Both the position numbers and the translations under genes were made by a program. The notes under the pieces are model-generated. The model saw nothing but the letters and a program-made list of their open reading frames with translations. It did not search any database and was not told the DNA's origin. Shown here piece after piece: positions 51,501 to 62,700 of a stretch of DNA of 64,000 nucleotides. How positions within the stretch are numbered: the first letter of the stretch is position 1; every line of letters begins with the position of its first letter. Origin of the DNA: Cyanoderma ruficeps (taxonomy: Eukaryota > Chordata > Aves > Passeriformes > Timaliidae); contig VZDJ01000216.1 of the NCBI GenBank assembly GCA_008694505.1, positions 124,001 through 188,000 of the forward strand, in the 5' to 3' direction.

Positions 51501-53569
51501 CCATTATCCATCACCCTCTGCTTTTCTGCTTCCAGACTTCACCTGTTTGCACTGAAGATTTTACTGCCTGGGTCAGCACCTTTGGCTATTTTGCAGTATT
51601 TCAAAAAAGTACAGTTCATCTGTTTCAGAGAACAGGGTTGGCAAAACAAGCTGTTTTCCCACAATGTGGAGATGTTTTCCTACCATTCCTAACCAGTTCT
51701 GGCACCCCCAGGCCTTGGAATGAGAACTGAGGATTTGGCAGCGGGCTCAGGCTGGCACATTAAACCATTCTGGGAAGGTGCTGGGTGTTCCTCCCTGTGC
51801 CTGAAATATTGTGGCTCGCAACTGCTTGTTTGAGTACCCTTCCTAAGAGGTGCTTTGCATGTGGTGGGCATGGACTGTCCTAGGGAGCTGGTGAGGAGTT
51901 GCTGCCGTGGCTCATGTGCTTTGGGAGAGCACAAGGACTCAGAAAAAGGTGCTAGAAAGGAGGGTGCTCAACCCTCACCATTAGTGCTGGAACAGCTCTA
52001 AATTCATGCCTTTATTCCCATTTTTGTAGGACACCTTACTCAGTCTTGCACACTGAGGGAGTGGGGTACCCAAAGGGAGGTTTCCATGTGTCTCAAAAGT
52101 GTGGACAGCCCCCAGAACTAACCAACTGTTTGGCCGTTGAGTTTTTTCCCCTGGTTTTGCTGTCCCAGATGCAATCCCATGGTCTGTCCTTCCCCCTGCT
52201 CCCCTTTTTAACATTTTCTCTTGTATTTACAGATTCCTTTTCATACATGTTTTTTCATGGAATGTATACTGTAACACAAATCACCTGTTCCCCTCAAAAC
52301 TGTGGTGGTAACCAGACTGTTCTTCAAGGGAGACACAGATTTTGGGAAATTACCCTGGGTTTTCTGATCTCCCAGACTGACCAGACTGTCCCTAACTGGG
52401 ATGACTGGGGATATTTTGACATCTTGCCTATCTTCCTCACCCATAAAGCAAGTAGGGAGAAGAGGGAAAGAGTCATACCTTCGAGTAGGGTGCATAGAGA
52501 CCAGACCATGCTGCCAGGGGATCTCCCATCTTTTGGTTTTTTAATCATGGAGAAAGATTTTTTGCTGCTGAGAAAGGCTGAGAGGTATTTGGGATTTTTT
52601 TTTCCCCCATGGAGAGGAGACACTGTATCAAATTAAAGTTGAAAGAGAGATGCAAAGAAAGTAATTAAGGCATTTCCGCAGTGCTTCCAGGAGAGCTTCT
52701 GGACTGCGTCCAGACTGGGGAAAGGAACAGGCTGAGTTTATCAGCTGAATTCCAAGGTTTGGATGGATATTTGTGCTGCAGAGCTGCCAAGGCCATCCAT
52801 GCACTGAACCAGTACCAGCAGCACCAAAGGGAAATTCAGGCATGCCAGCAGGAAGCAGGATGGCTGGGGCCACATAGTCACCCAGCAGCAGAGAGGAATA
52901 TCATTTAGGTTTCTTCCCTCTCATCTGATTTCCCTGGCCTGGTTGTTATGTTGCATTTGGCTTTCAAAGGGAGCAAGGATTAGCAGGGGCTGTCAATATG
53001 TTGGGAGTGAGGCTTTTTAACCCTTCTCATTTCAAAAATGAGCATTGGGAAGAGTAGTGGTAATGCCTGCAGGCAGATGCTCCATGCCATCTCTTCCCTG
53101 TGCTACTCAGAGCTCTGTACAGGGTGCAGGCCAGTCCTTACTCTGTGGGACCCCATGGACTGTGGCTAGGCCAGAGAGTGCCTCTAGGGCTGCCAGTTGA
53201 TGACATACGCTTCTGTTTTAGGGTGGGAGGGGGTCTGTCCTCTGTGGTGTAACTGCTGCCCGGCAAGTCTGGTCCCCAGGAGTCACCCAACACTGCATCC
53301 CACTCTCCTGCCGGGAGCTTCCTGTAGGGATTGCTCCGTGGGGTTGTTTGGGAGATGCCCGTGGGTGAAGTGAGGAACCACCAGGCTGGAAGACGTGCAG
53401 CTGAACGAGGAACCTGCAGACCTGAGCCTTGGTGGCGTCTGTCTCTGGAGCCGTGACCATGCCACAGCTGCCGTCGGACCACACAGCTCAGAGAGCTCTG
53501 GAGACGGTCCAGCGCCGCCCGCCGCTCGTGTGCCTTTCTTACCGTGGGGACTGCCGGAAGGCCGCGCTG

Positions 53570-53789
53570 GACAGGCCAGGGGAACGGCGATTGCAGACAG
53601 CCAGAGGGACAGGGATTGCAGACGGCCAGGGGCACAGCGATTGGAGACAGCCAGAGGGACAGGGATTGCAGACGGCCAGGGGCACAGCGATTGCAGACGG
53701 CGAGAGGGACAGGGATTGCAGACGGCCAGGGGCACAGCGATTGCAGACGGCAAGAGGGACAGGGGTTGGAGACAGCCAGAGGGACAGCC
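53570..53789 (+). repeat. GC-rich minisatellite, 25-bp unit, eight full copies
   Basis: Eight units of exactly 25 bp begin at 53590, 53615, 53640, 53665, 53690, 53715, 53740 and 53765, and a degenerate partial unit lies at 53570-53589. Two variants largely alternate: ATTGCAGACAGCCAGAGGGA-type and ATTGCAGACGGCCAGGGGCA-type. The higher-order period is therefore 50 bp, with mixed variants at units 5, 7 and 8. Units carry CpG and GGGACAGGG-like G-runs. The array lies in a local GC-rich patch (about 53440-53830) within AT-richer intergenic DNA. Because 25 is not a multiple of three, every reading frame passes through it as a 25-residue repeat, explaining the overlapping long frames on both strands. 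Confidence 0.96.
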
Positions 53790-56159
53790 ATTGCTCCGCG
53801 CGGCTGCCGGGATGTGCAGGTCGAGTCTCGCTTGGCTGCGGTGGCGGGAACTCCCTCTGTTGTCTTCTCCCGAAGTTGCATCCCTTCATCTAGCGGTGTC
53901 CCTGGCTCTGGTAATAAATAGCACCTCCCGTAATGTCTGTAGCCCTCACTAAACCTCAGACCAGACTGATTACTGCTGCTTTTCCAGACTTTGCAGAGCT
54001 GTTTTTGTTTATAATTGAACCCCGCTGATCTATTCATAATAATTTTCCTGGCTGCATCCCATGCGGTCCAGTGCTGCAAAGCCACATTTTCATAGTAGCT
54101 GTTGTTGGTTTTAATCACTTGTTATTCGGATGATATATTAATAGCAGTATCTCTGTGAAGCTTTAGAGTGTTTTCTTTTTCAAAACATTTGCAATAAAAG
54201 CTAAGTGTTAGCCCTAATAACATGTGTTTCCTTTGGCTACCTCCTCCAGCGATGAATCCAATTAACTGAGTGCTCAGTGGAGAGCCCATTTCACCTGGTC
54301 CTGTCCCACCTCCTCCTCAGAGCCTTTCCTGAACCTCTGATTAAAAGGTGTTTGTGACCCCAGTGGGAATAAGGGTGCTTGAAAGGCACTGTGTGGTTGG
54401 AGGGGTGTCAGCTTGTAATTGCCCATGTATAGACTGTAGGAGGCTGTAATAATCCCAACTATATTTTGCAGATGTTCATTTGTGTCTTGCATTCTCCTAA
54501 ACCCCAAATAACACATCACACCTTATTTCCCAGTGAGGAAGGATGATGAGGCTGGGTGGTTTGATGCTCTTGGGATGAGAAAGCACTAGTGAAAACAGAA
54601 ATAAAACCAGAGCTATCGCCTCCTGAGCATCCTGAGCCTGTGGGTGGGGAGGAGTGGAGTGATGCTCTTTATTTTAGCCATTTATGGGGGACCCCCCTCC
54701 CCCCAGCAAAACCTGTCTTTGCTGGAAGTGGTTTAAATGGAACACTTAACTCACTGGGGCTGGTGTCTTTAATTTCATTCAGAAGGTGACTGTGAATGTG
54801 TGAATGGACTCCTCACCCACTTCAAAAGGCCCTGGCAGCGTGTCCACTGTGGTGCAGGTCATTCATGAACACTACAGGAGATGTAAAAACATCTGCTAGG
54901 TCCATGCCTGCTCCTTTCAGTACTGTTACTCCCCTTGCTAATAATTGTCTGTGTTCTGTCATCTAGAAAGGGACCTTGTGTTCCTCCCAGGTATTCTAAT
55001 GCTAATTTGTTTAGTTAAAAAGAAGAGGCTAAACAGATGTGAACCATTTGGTTAGGTTGTAGTTCATTTGTTAGGAAGTGCAAAGGATTCTTAGCAGGAT
55101 ATTAAATATTACCTTGGCTGATCACAAACACTTCATATTTCAAGAGAGGAAGAGAGGTAGGGACTGCACTCCATAAATCATCCTTTTCAAAGAGACAGAA
55201 AAAGGCAAACATTTGATAAATCTGTGTCATTATACTTAGAGATCAAAGGGGGTTTTACATATGTATTTATGCAACTGGCAACCTAGGAGATAATAATAAC
55301 AAACATAGATCTCTGACAGCTTTATAAAAATAAAAATTAGCCAGTTCTAATGTGTAATTATCTGGGAACTGCAAGAGGTTGCTCACACTAGAGCTTTGCT
55401 GAGACAGTGAGCAAATGTTAAGTCATTCATAAATACATTAGGAAGTTCTGTAGGCAAGAGGTTGCCAAAGCCACTGGGTGGTAGCAGGGTATGGCCACTG
55501 CATCTGCAGCCCTGGTTTTATCCACGGAGCCAAATTAGGCAGGCATGGAGTTACCAGAGCCAGAGGTCACTAGGGAAAGCAGTATTTCCCTATGTGTCTT
55601 GATGAAAATCATTCCTTTATGATGAAAATATAGAATGATGGAAATATGTAGTGATGAAAATCATTCCTTGATGATTTTCCAGCAAATTATCTACAAGGAA
55701 TCTACCTGAAGAATCCCTGAAGGCAGGAAAATTTCCATCTGTGGGGGTCTCTCCTGCTTGCCAGTGAGATACAGCTCCATGTCTGGTACCTTCCATAGCC
55801 CCACCTGGATGAGCCCTCCCACTGTTCCCAATGGCTGGTCTACTCTATGTTATTGCTCAATAAGCACAAGACTGGAGCCAGAGGCTCAGGTAAATCAGGG
55901 AAAAAGCCTGAGAAGACCCCAGAAGGGGTTTGCAAGCAGCAGAAGTAAGAGGAAGACTAATGGGGACTGCAGTGGTTATTGCTTTAATCCAGGGCAGAAT
56001 TTAACCCAGGGCAGAGGAATTGAAACTTCTCCAAAGCAGCAAGGGCCATCGCATCACCCAAAAGAAGGAGAAATACATTTGCATTAAAATAACTTCATGG
56101 ACAAAGCAATGCAGCCACAGAAATTAGAGACAGGGAAGTACTATTATGTCATCTCTCCT

Positions 56160-56365
56160 TTCCTTCTGGCCAGTTACCAGGCTGATTTCCTATTCTCTTG
56201 CTGGTTTAAAATGACTTCAGCAACTTGGTTTCTGATCATTCCCTTGGGAAACTTCCACAGTCTATAGATTTCACTGGTAGGAAACTCTTCTTGACAGTCA
56301 GACCATATTTTCCTTTACTGAATTCCATCACATCACTCCTACTTATGCCTCCTTGGAGCACCCTA
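56160..56365 (-). mobile_element. Ancient L3/CR1-like LINE remnant (minus)
   Basis: The plus strand contains 'cattcccttgggaaacttcc', 'acagtctatagatttcactg', 'gtaggaaactcttcttgaca', 'ccatattttcctttactgaa' and 'atgcctccttggagcaccct'. This resembles the reverse complement of the old amniote-wide CR1/L3 3' region, quite unlike the young avian CR1 ends elsewhere in the window. Identification is from remembered consensus wording. Confidence 0.5.
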
Positions 56366-56377
56366 AACGCTCTTCTC

Positions 56378-56425
56378 CATTGAAGTCAGTGCAGTTATGC
56401 GAGCAGTAAATCTGGTTCTTGGCAC
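56378..56425. repeat. Possible fossil of an ancient amniote repeat
   Basis: The stretch 'ccattgaagtcagtgcagtt' followed by 'agtaaatctggttcttgg' resembles the widespread reptile and bird repeat core with 'gaagtcaatggagtta' and 'taaatctggccc'. A similar degraded stretch occurs at about 63755-63825 in the HS3ST3B1 intron. Both are short, and the assignment is tentative. Confidence 0.3.
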
Positions 56426-57345
56426 TTGGAGAAATAGATATTAAAACCCCAGGGATGAATTAGGGAGCAAGGGGAGGGAGGGAAGTGAAGGGGAAAGGAA
56501 ATGGTTTCAGGTTAAGAGAAACAAAATCTCCTCTTACATCTGTATAGCAGTGCTGCCCATGGCCCTGGTGGGAGCATGGTCAGGACTACGCAGTGGGACA
56601 CTGTGAGAGGCAATGGTGTCCCTGGGGTCTCCCTAGGATGCTCCTGGGATGTCGCTGGTCAGGGATGGGGTTACAAAGCCACAGCTGAGGGCTCTAAGTC
56701 ATTATGTGCACTTGGAATTGGGTGCACAGGTAATGCGTAAAGTCCTGAGCATTTGCCTTGCCAGTGGCTGAGCTGTTTTGAGTCCCAGTGATGGTACCAC
56801 AGTCACCCCATGGCCTGTCCCCCCCAGCTGGGATGGCCACTGCCTGCTGGTCCAGCAATCCTGATCCAAGAACACTCACTGCAAGCTGCACCTCTATGAG
56901 TTAAAGCTGAGCTTTTTAGGACAAAATCCCAAATGTTCTCATGCCTTTCCCCCACTCTTACCTCACTATTGTGACATTAGGACAAGACCAGCAGATGTGT
57001 GCAGTGATGGAGAGATGGCTGTTGACACACACACAGGATTTATCTGTCAGTGATCCTCAGCTCCTGTATTCTCTGGACCAGCACAAGGTGCGCTGCACAG
57101 GATGTGTGGCAGAGGGGCAGGGAGGAGACAGCAATAAGGATTTCCTAAGGTGGGAAAAAGTGAATAAAGAAGTGCAGGACTTCTCTTCCTGGGACCCTAC
57201 AAGGGGGAGATAGCTGAGAAGGTTCTGTGACTGAGGAACATCTCAGAGTATTGCAATAAGAACAAAATCCCATTACAGATACATATGGGTGGACAAGGAA
57301 TGTAGAAGTCTCACACCAAAGCCCTGCACCTCAGTGTTCTGGGTG

Positions 57346-57388
57346 CTGTATGTTCCCAAAAAGGGGGTCTGTATGTTCCCAAAAAGGG
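57346..57388. repeat. 23-bp tandem duplication
   Basis: CTGTATGTTCCCAAAAAGGG occurs at 57346-57365 and again at 57369-57388, separated by three bases. A recent local duplication in intergenic DNA. Confidence 0.92.
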
Positions 57389-57971
57389 TTGGCTGGTCAC
57401 CTCCTCTCTGGCCAAGTCACTGTACAGCAGAGGACCCCAGGGTTACACGCTCTAATGCCTCATTTCCCATGATCATGCACTTGATTAGCATCATGCAATG
57501 GTAAATTACTTTTCTCAAAACAGAACTTTAACCATATCAGGAAAACTGCAGCCTGTTTGGATTGGGACCGAAAGCACACTGACCTGATTGTGGGTACCTG
57601 CTCCTATTTATTACCCCATCAGAGCTTATTCCTGCAGATCTCTGAAGAGCTGTGTGTGAAGCCTTCATCTTTCAGAAGAAGGAGCATTCCAGAGCATTTC
57701 AGAAATGGCCTCTTCAGCGTCAAAAAAATAACATTTGCTAAAAGTACCTACAGATTTTCTGACTGGGAAGACATAAAGCAAGAAGGTGAAGCTCAGCATC
57801 CAGACAGGACAGGAGAAGCACTGGAAACTGCTGCCTTGTGTCAAGACTCCAAGAAAATGCTGGAAAACACATGGCTGCATCTGTAGGACACTTGCCCTGG
57901 GAAGAGTCACCCAGGGTAGATGTTGGTGAGGTGAGCTGACAGACCTCACCCCCTCTCGCCTCACTGTGGAT

Positions 57972-58148
57972 TTGATCATAAAATCACCTAAAAGTTTGGA
58001 TTGGAAAGGACATTAAAGACCATCACATTCCAGCCACCTGCCATGGGCAGGGACACCTTCCATCAGACCAGATTGCTCCAACCCCCATTCAACCTTGAAC
58101 ACTTCCAGAGCTGGGACATCCACAGCTTCTCTGGGCAGCCATCATCTT
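57972..58148 (-). mobile_element. CR1 LINE 3' fragment (minus)
   Basis: The plus strand reads 'gatcataaaatcacctaaaa', 'gattggaaaggacattaaag', 'cctgccatgggcagggacac', 'aacccccattcaaccttgaa' and 'ccacagcttctctgggcagc', the reverse complement of a CR1 3' end. Confidence 0.9.
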
Positions 58149-60269
58149 GGCTTAAAGGCCTGCTGGGTTCTCTGCTTTCTGCCCTAGTTTAACAAGTGCA
58201 TTTTGCACTCTCCAGGCCCATCTCAGCAGTGTTCCACTAAGTGCTACCATGATCCCTTGTCAGGAGCTGCACCTTCCCAGTGCCACCTGTCTAATCAATA
58301 ATCATCAAGAAACAGGATATAGAGACTGTACTGATGCAGTTCTATTAGTTATTGATTAACCAGCCAGCAAGACAACCACTGCTCTGATTCTAGGGCACAC
58401 AGAAAGCCCAGCTGTGCGTTTCTGGTTGTGCCCATTCCTTTTCAACTCTGCTTGTTCAAAATTTTTCTTGCCTTATGCCCCCATCTGTGGCCACAACACA
58501 CATGCTTCTGCCACAACTGCCGCCTGGGGCATGTTAAGCAAATTCCAAGAGCAAGTGTTGAACCCAGTTGCTCTTGAGATAGCAGCAGGAATGGAGGCTA
58601 CCTGTGTTCTGCCAAGCAGCAGTGTGGGCTCCTGCTGCAGCCAGTGGGTCAGTCCGGAGGATGGAGCCACAATTGGTTCCCAATCCAGTGGTCGAGACCT
58701 CTCTTGCCCACACTCCATGTTCCAGGGAGAGCCCAGCCCTCCTCCTGACATACCTCTGCATGGATGCTGTTTCTGATCACTTACCCATTTGCCATTCCTA
58801 AGGGAAAAACTCCTGACATCCAACAGTTGAAGATAGAATTCCAGTAAAACCTATCCTGAAGCTATTTTTCTTAAAAAGCCAATCCAACTTTTACAAGCTA
58901 CGGCTGACAAATATTAAAGGCTTAAACCAAACTTTCTGTGACATTTTGTTGATATTATCCTGGCTGGTGCTGGTGGATGTAAGGAACAAGGAGAATTATT
59001 CCATCTGAAGGGTTTCCCTGTTAGCTCATGGGTGTAGGAATGTGCAGTGGAGCAACCCATGTGTGGAAGTAGCAGATTTTCTGTTAGGAATTGTACAAAA
59101 CACCAAGTGCAGAGGTGAGTAAATGTGGGTGCAGGAGAGGCACATGTGGAATGATTGCTGCCCACAGCCGTGATTCATGCATTGCTGGGAACAGTCCTCT
59201 TTAATTCTCTTCACAATTACCCATCTAGGCCAGCTGGCAGAGCTTTGCCAGAACACAGAAGGAAACTGGAAAGCAGTTCCTCCTGCCACAGCTTGGCACC
59301 TCCATCTCTGCTTGGTCTGGGATCACCCTTCACACCACAAAGCCCAGCAGTACCACCTATTTTATTTCACAGCAGAGAAACATTGGAATTGTTGGCTGTT
59401 GACTCTGTAGCTGAAGTACAAAAGTTCTCTTTGTGTCATCCCAAAATCTGCTTTGCAAATACCTGGTCCTGGGGAGAATGGGGATGAGTGACACTGGTAC
59501 TGATGGAGATTTGGGTGGCCCAAGCTCTTTTTTAACCCACTGTGAAGCTTTTAGAGAAGTCACACACCTCTCTTAGGTTTTATTTCCCCTCTTCAATCTG
59601 CTTGGTTTAATTAGTTTGCAAACTCCAGTTTGTAGTTTCAGATTATTTTACAAGATACTCACACCACAGCCAGTGTGTGTGTTCACTTTTGCCTAACAGT
59701 TCAGGAATTGATGTACAGTTGATATGTGAATAAGTCAGGACAATGCTGTTGCTTCTGACACACAAAATTAAGGCTCTTCATGGTGAAAAGATTCTCTTCT
59801 TTTTTGGGGGAAAATTTAAAAATAAAATAGAGGCTTCAGCAAAACCTCACTTCCTCTCAAAGCAAAGTGCTCTGAAAGCAGCAAATTCTGTACAAGCATT
59901 TATGCATCTTTTAATAAAAACATGATAGAAAAGCTGCGCAAATGCATTGGAGCTGTAAGTTATGTGATTGCTGGGAGAATACTGGCTAAAGCACTTCCAT
60001 GGAATGTACAAAATCCCCTTCCCTGGAGAATGCTGGCATGATCTGATCCTGGAAAGGAGGGTCCCACCATTAATGGTATTGAGGGAAGGATCTCCTCAGA
60101 CAGATGTTCTTAGTTTGCCTTTCAGGACCAGTTCTGTTGGGTTCAGCTTCTGTGTGTTACTCCCACAATGGGGACTGTGGCAAATCTCACCAGGGATTTC
60201 AGAAAATACAGCACAACAGTAGGTGCAGCTGATTAATAAGCCAACTCATCCAAAGAACAAGGAAATCAG

Positions 60270-60625
60270 TATCATGGAATAGTTTGGGTTGGAAGGGACC
60301 ATTAAAGGTCATATGGTCCAGCCCCCTGCCATAGGTGGGGCACCTTCCACTAGACCAGGTTGCTCCTAGCCCCATCCAACCTGGCCTTGAATGTTTCCAA
60401 GGATGGGCCATCCACAGCTTTTCTCGGCAACCTCAGACAGTTTTCTATCACCCTCATTGTAAAAAAGTTCTCCCTAATATGTAATCTAACCCCGCTCTTT
60501 GTCAGTTTAAAACCATTATCCCTTGACTGTGTTAAAAGGTTTAGGGGTTTTTTTAAAGGGTTTTTTTATATAACCTCCCCTTTAGGAACTGAAAGACCAC
60601 AAAAAAGTCGCCCTGGAAACCTAGC
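60270..60625 (-). mobile_element. CR1 LINE 3' region (minus), next to the CpG island
   Basis: The plus strand reads 'atcatggaatagtttgggtt', 'gtccagccccctgccatagg', 'ccaacctggccttgaatgtt', 'ctatcaccctcattgtaaaa' and 'aaaccattatcccttgactg', then 'aggaactgaaagaccacaaa'. It retains more of the 3' region than most copies here and ends about 80 bp before the HS3ST3B1 CpG island. Confidence 0.92.
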
Positions 60626-61077
60626 TATCCAAGTATTTGGGGGTAAGGAGGAGAAAAAAAATTACTGAGATGCCCCCAACACCATGATGCCCATAGTGCC
60701 TGACCCCCAGCTGGCGATTCCCTGCAGCCGTGCGGGGACAAGGCATGGGAAATCCCAGCCTGGAAGTGGATGTCCAGCACACGGACCGCTCGGGGGCCGG
60801 CCCGGGATGCCGAACGGACCCGCGGCAACCTCGCGACGACGGCGGGCGACGAAGCCACCGCCCCGACGGCGCGACCCTCCCCGCCATCAGCCAATAAGAG
60901 CGTCCCCTGCGCTCCTCGCCCCGCCCCTCCTCATTATGCGAGAACCCGCGGCTGTGATAGGCTGAGGACGCCGCCCGTCCCCCCGGGCTCGCGCCCCGCC
61001 CCGCCGCTGCCTCTGCCTGCGCCGCCGGCGGCGGGAGACGGCGCTGGGCGGGCGGCGGTGCCGGGCACTCGGCGGCG

Positions 61078-61092
61078 ATGGGGCTGTGCTGA
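61078..61092 (+). promoter_or_regulatory. Minimal upstream ORF (ATG plus three codons)
   Basis: ATG GGG CTG TGC TGA with a G at +4 lies about 100 bp before the main start. It would be in the 5' leader if transcription starts upstream of 61078. Translational relevance is inferred. Confidence 0.4.
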
Positions 61093-61929
<837 letters not shown>

Positions 61930-62136
61930 TAATTTAATATTTTTAAGCACTCTTATTCTGCTGTACTTCCAGGTCTTTTGCTGGAGAGTATTTTTCCTCC
62001 AGCTCAGGGTGTTGCTGAGGAATGACTGGTGTGCCTCCCGGGTCTGCACGGGCTGGCGGGCGGTGCGCTCAGCGACCGCATGTTTGCGGGGTTTTTTACC
62101 CATTTGGATGGTTTTGAGTTGTTTTTGGTTTTTGGT

Positions 62137-62220
62137 GGGGTTTTTTATTGTTGTTTGGGGGGGGGGTTGTTTGTTTGGGGTTTTTTTGGGGGGTTGTGTG
62201 CGTGTGTGTGTGTGTGTGTG
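62137..62220 (+). repeat. G-run cluster and (TG)n microsatellite
   Basis: Runs of four or more G occur at 62137-62140, 62157-62166 (ten G), 62177-62180 and 62188-62193, separated by T-rich spacers. They are followed by a TG repeat at 62195-62220 interrupted once by C. The G-runs lie on the transcribed-RNA strand at the start of HS3ST3B1 intron 1 and could form a G-quadruplex or an R-loop. Confidence 0.85.
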
Positions 62221-62399
62221 GAGGCGAGGTGGGGAACGTTTACCCGTTTGGGAATTTTTTGATACATTTGGAGGGGGTTTGCCCCGTTCCGGGAGCGCTG
62301 CCTGGGACTGGCAGGAGGCAGCTCCACGTTCCAGTTAAAACTTACTCGCTCCCTGCGTTCAGTCTCCGTTAACTTTCTCCTACCCCGTAATCATCTCTG

Positions 62400-62700
62400 G
62401 AGCTGATCGATTGCCCGAGGCCGCGATCGCCCGCCCGGCGCTGGACTGCGGGAGCAGTGCGGGGTGTAGTGGGTAACGGGCGCGTCGGGAACGGGATGGA
62501 CCCTTTGGGCTGGGAGAAAATTATAAATTTCTGCCTGCCTTACATCCTGTAAGGATGGCTGTAATTCTAAGTGATTTTGCGAGGAGCAGCCCGGTCCGGG
62601 CTGTCTGTGTGCGGGTGGGCTCGGCGGAGCGAGCGGCGGTGGGTGCGGAGGAGGAGAGCGATCGGACACCGAGCGAGGGGCGGCCCCCGTTTCGGTGCCT
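62400..62700. promoter_or_regulatory. Second CpG-rich patch inside HS3ST3B1 intron 1
   Basis: CpG-dense segments 'ggccgcgatcgcccgcccgg' (about 62420) and the CGGCGGAGCGAGCGGCGG region (about 62620-62640) lie 0.8-1.1 kb after the first exon. AT-richer sequence separates them from the main island. This may be an island shore, an intronic enhancer or an alternative promoter; no splice donor or start could be assigned. Confidence 0.4.

Larger units (their letters stand above)
48481..60700. other. Intergenic region between COX10 and HS3ST3B1
   Basis: About 12 kb with no recognised gene. It contains CR1 fragments (49563-49632, 51255-51500, 57972-58148, 60270-60625), a GC-rich minisatellite (53570-53789), an ancient L3/CR1-like remnant (about 56160-56365) and a 23-bp duplication (57346-57388). 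There are AT-rich, repeat-free stretches (for example 54990-55440) that could hold regulatory elements. Open frames such as 52046-52636 plus and 53138-54118 minus lack recognisable domains, splice logic or family likeness and are not called as genes. Confidence 0.75.

Noticed and set aside
52046..52636. 196-codon plus-strand frame in the spacer
   Set aside because: No family likeness and several equally open overlapping frames on the other strand; composition resembles surrounding noncoding DNA.
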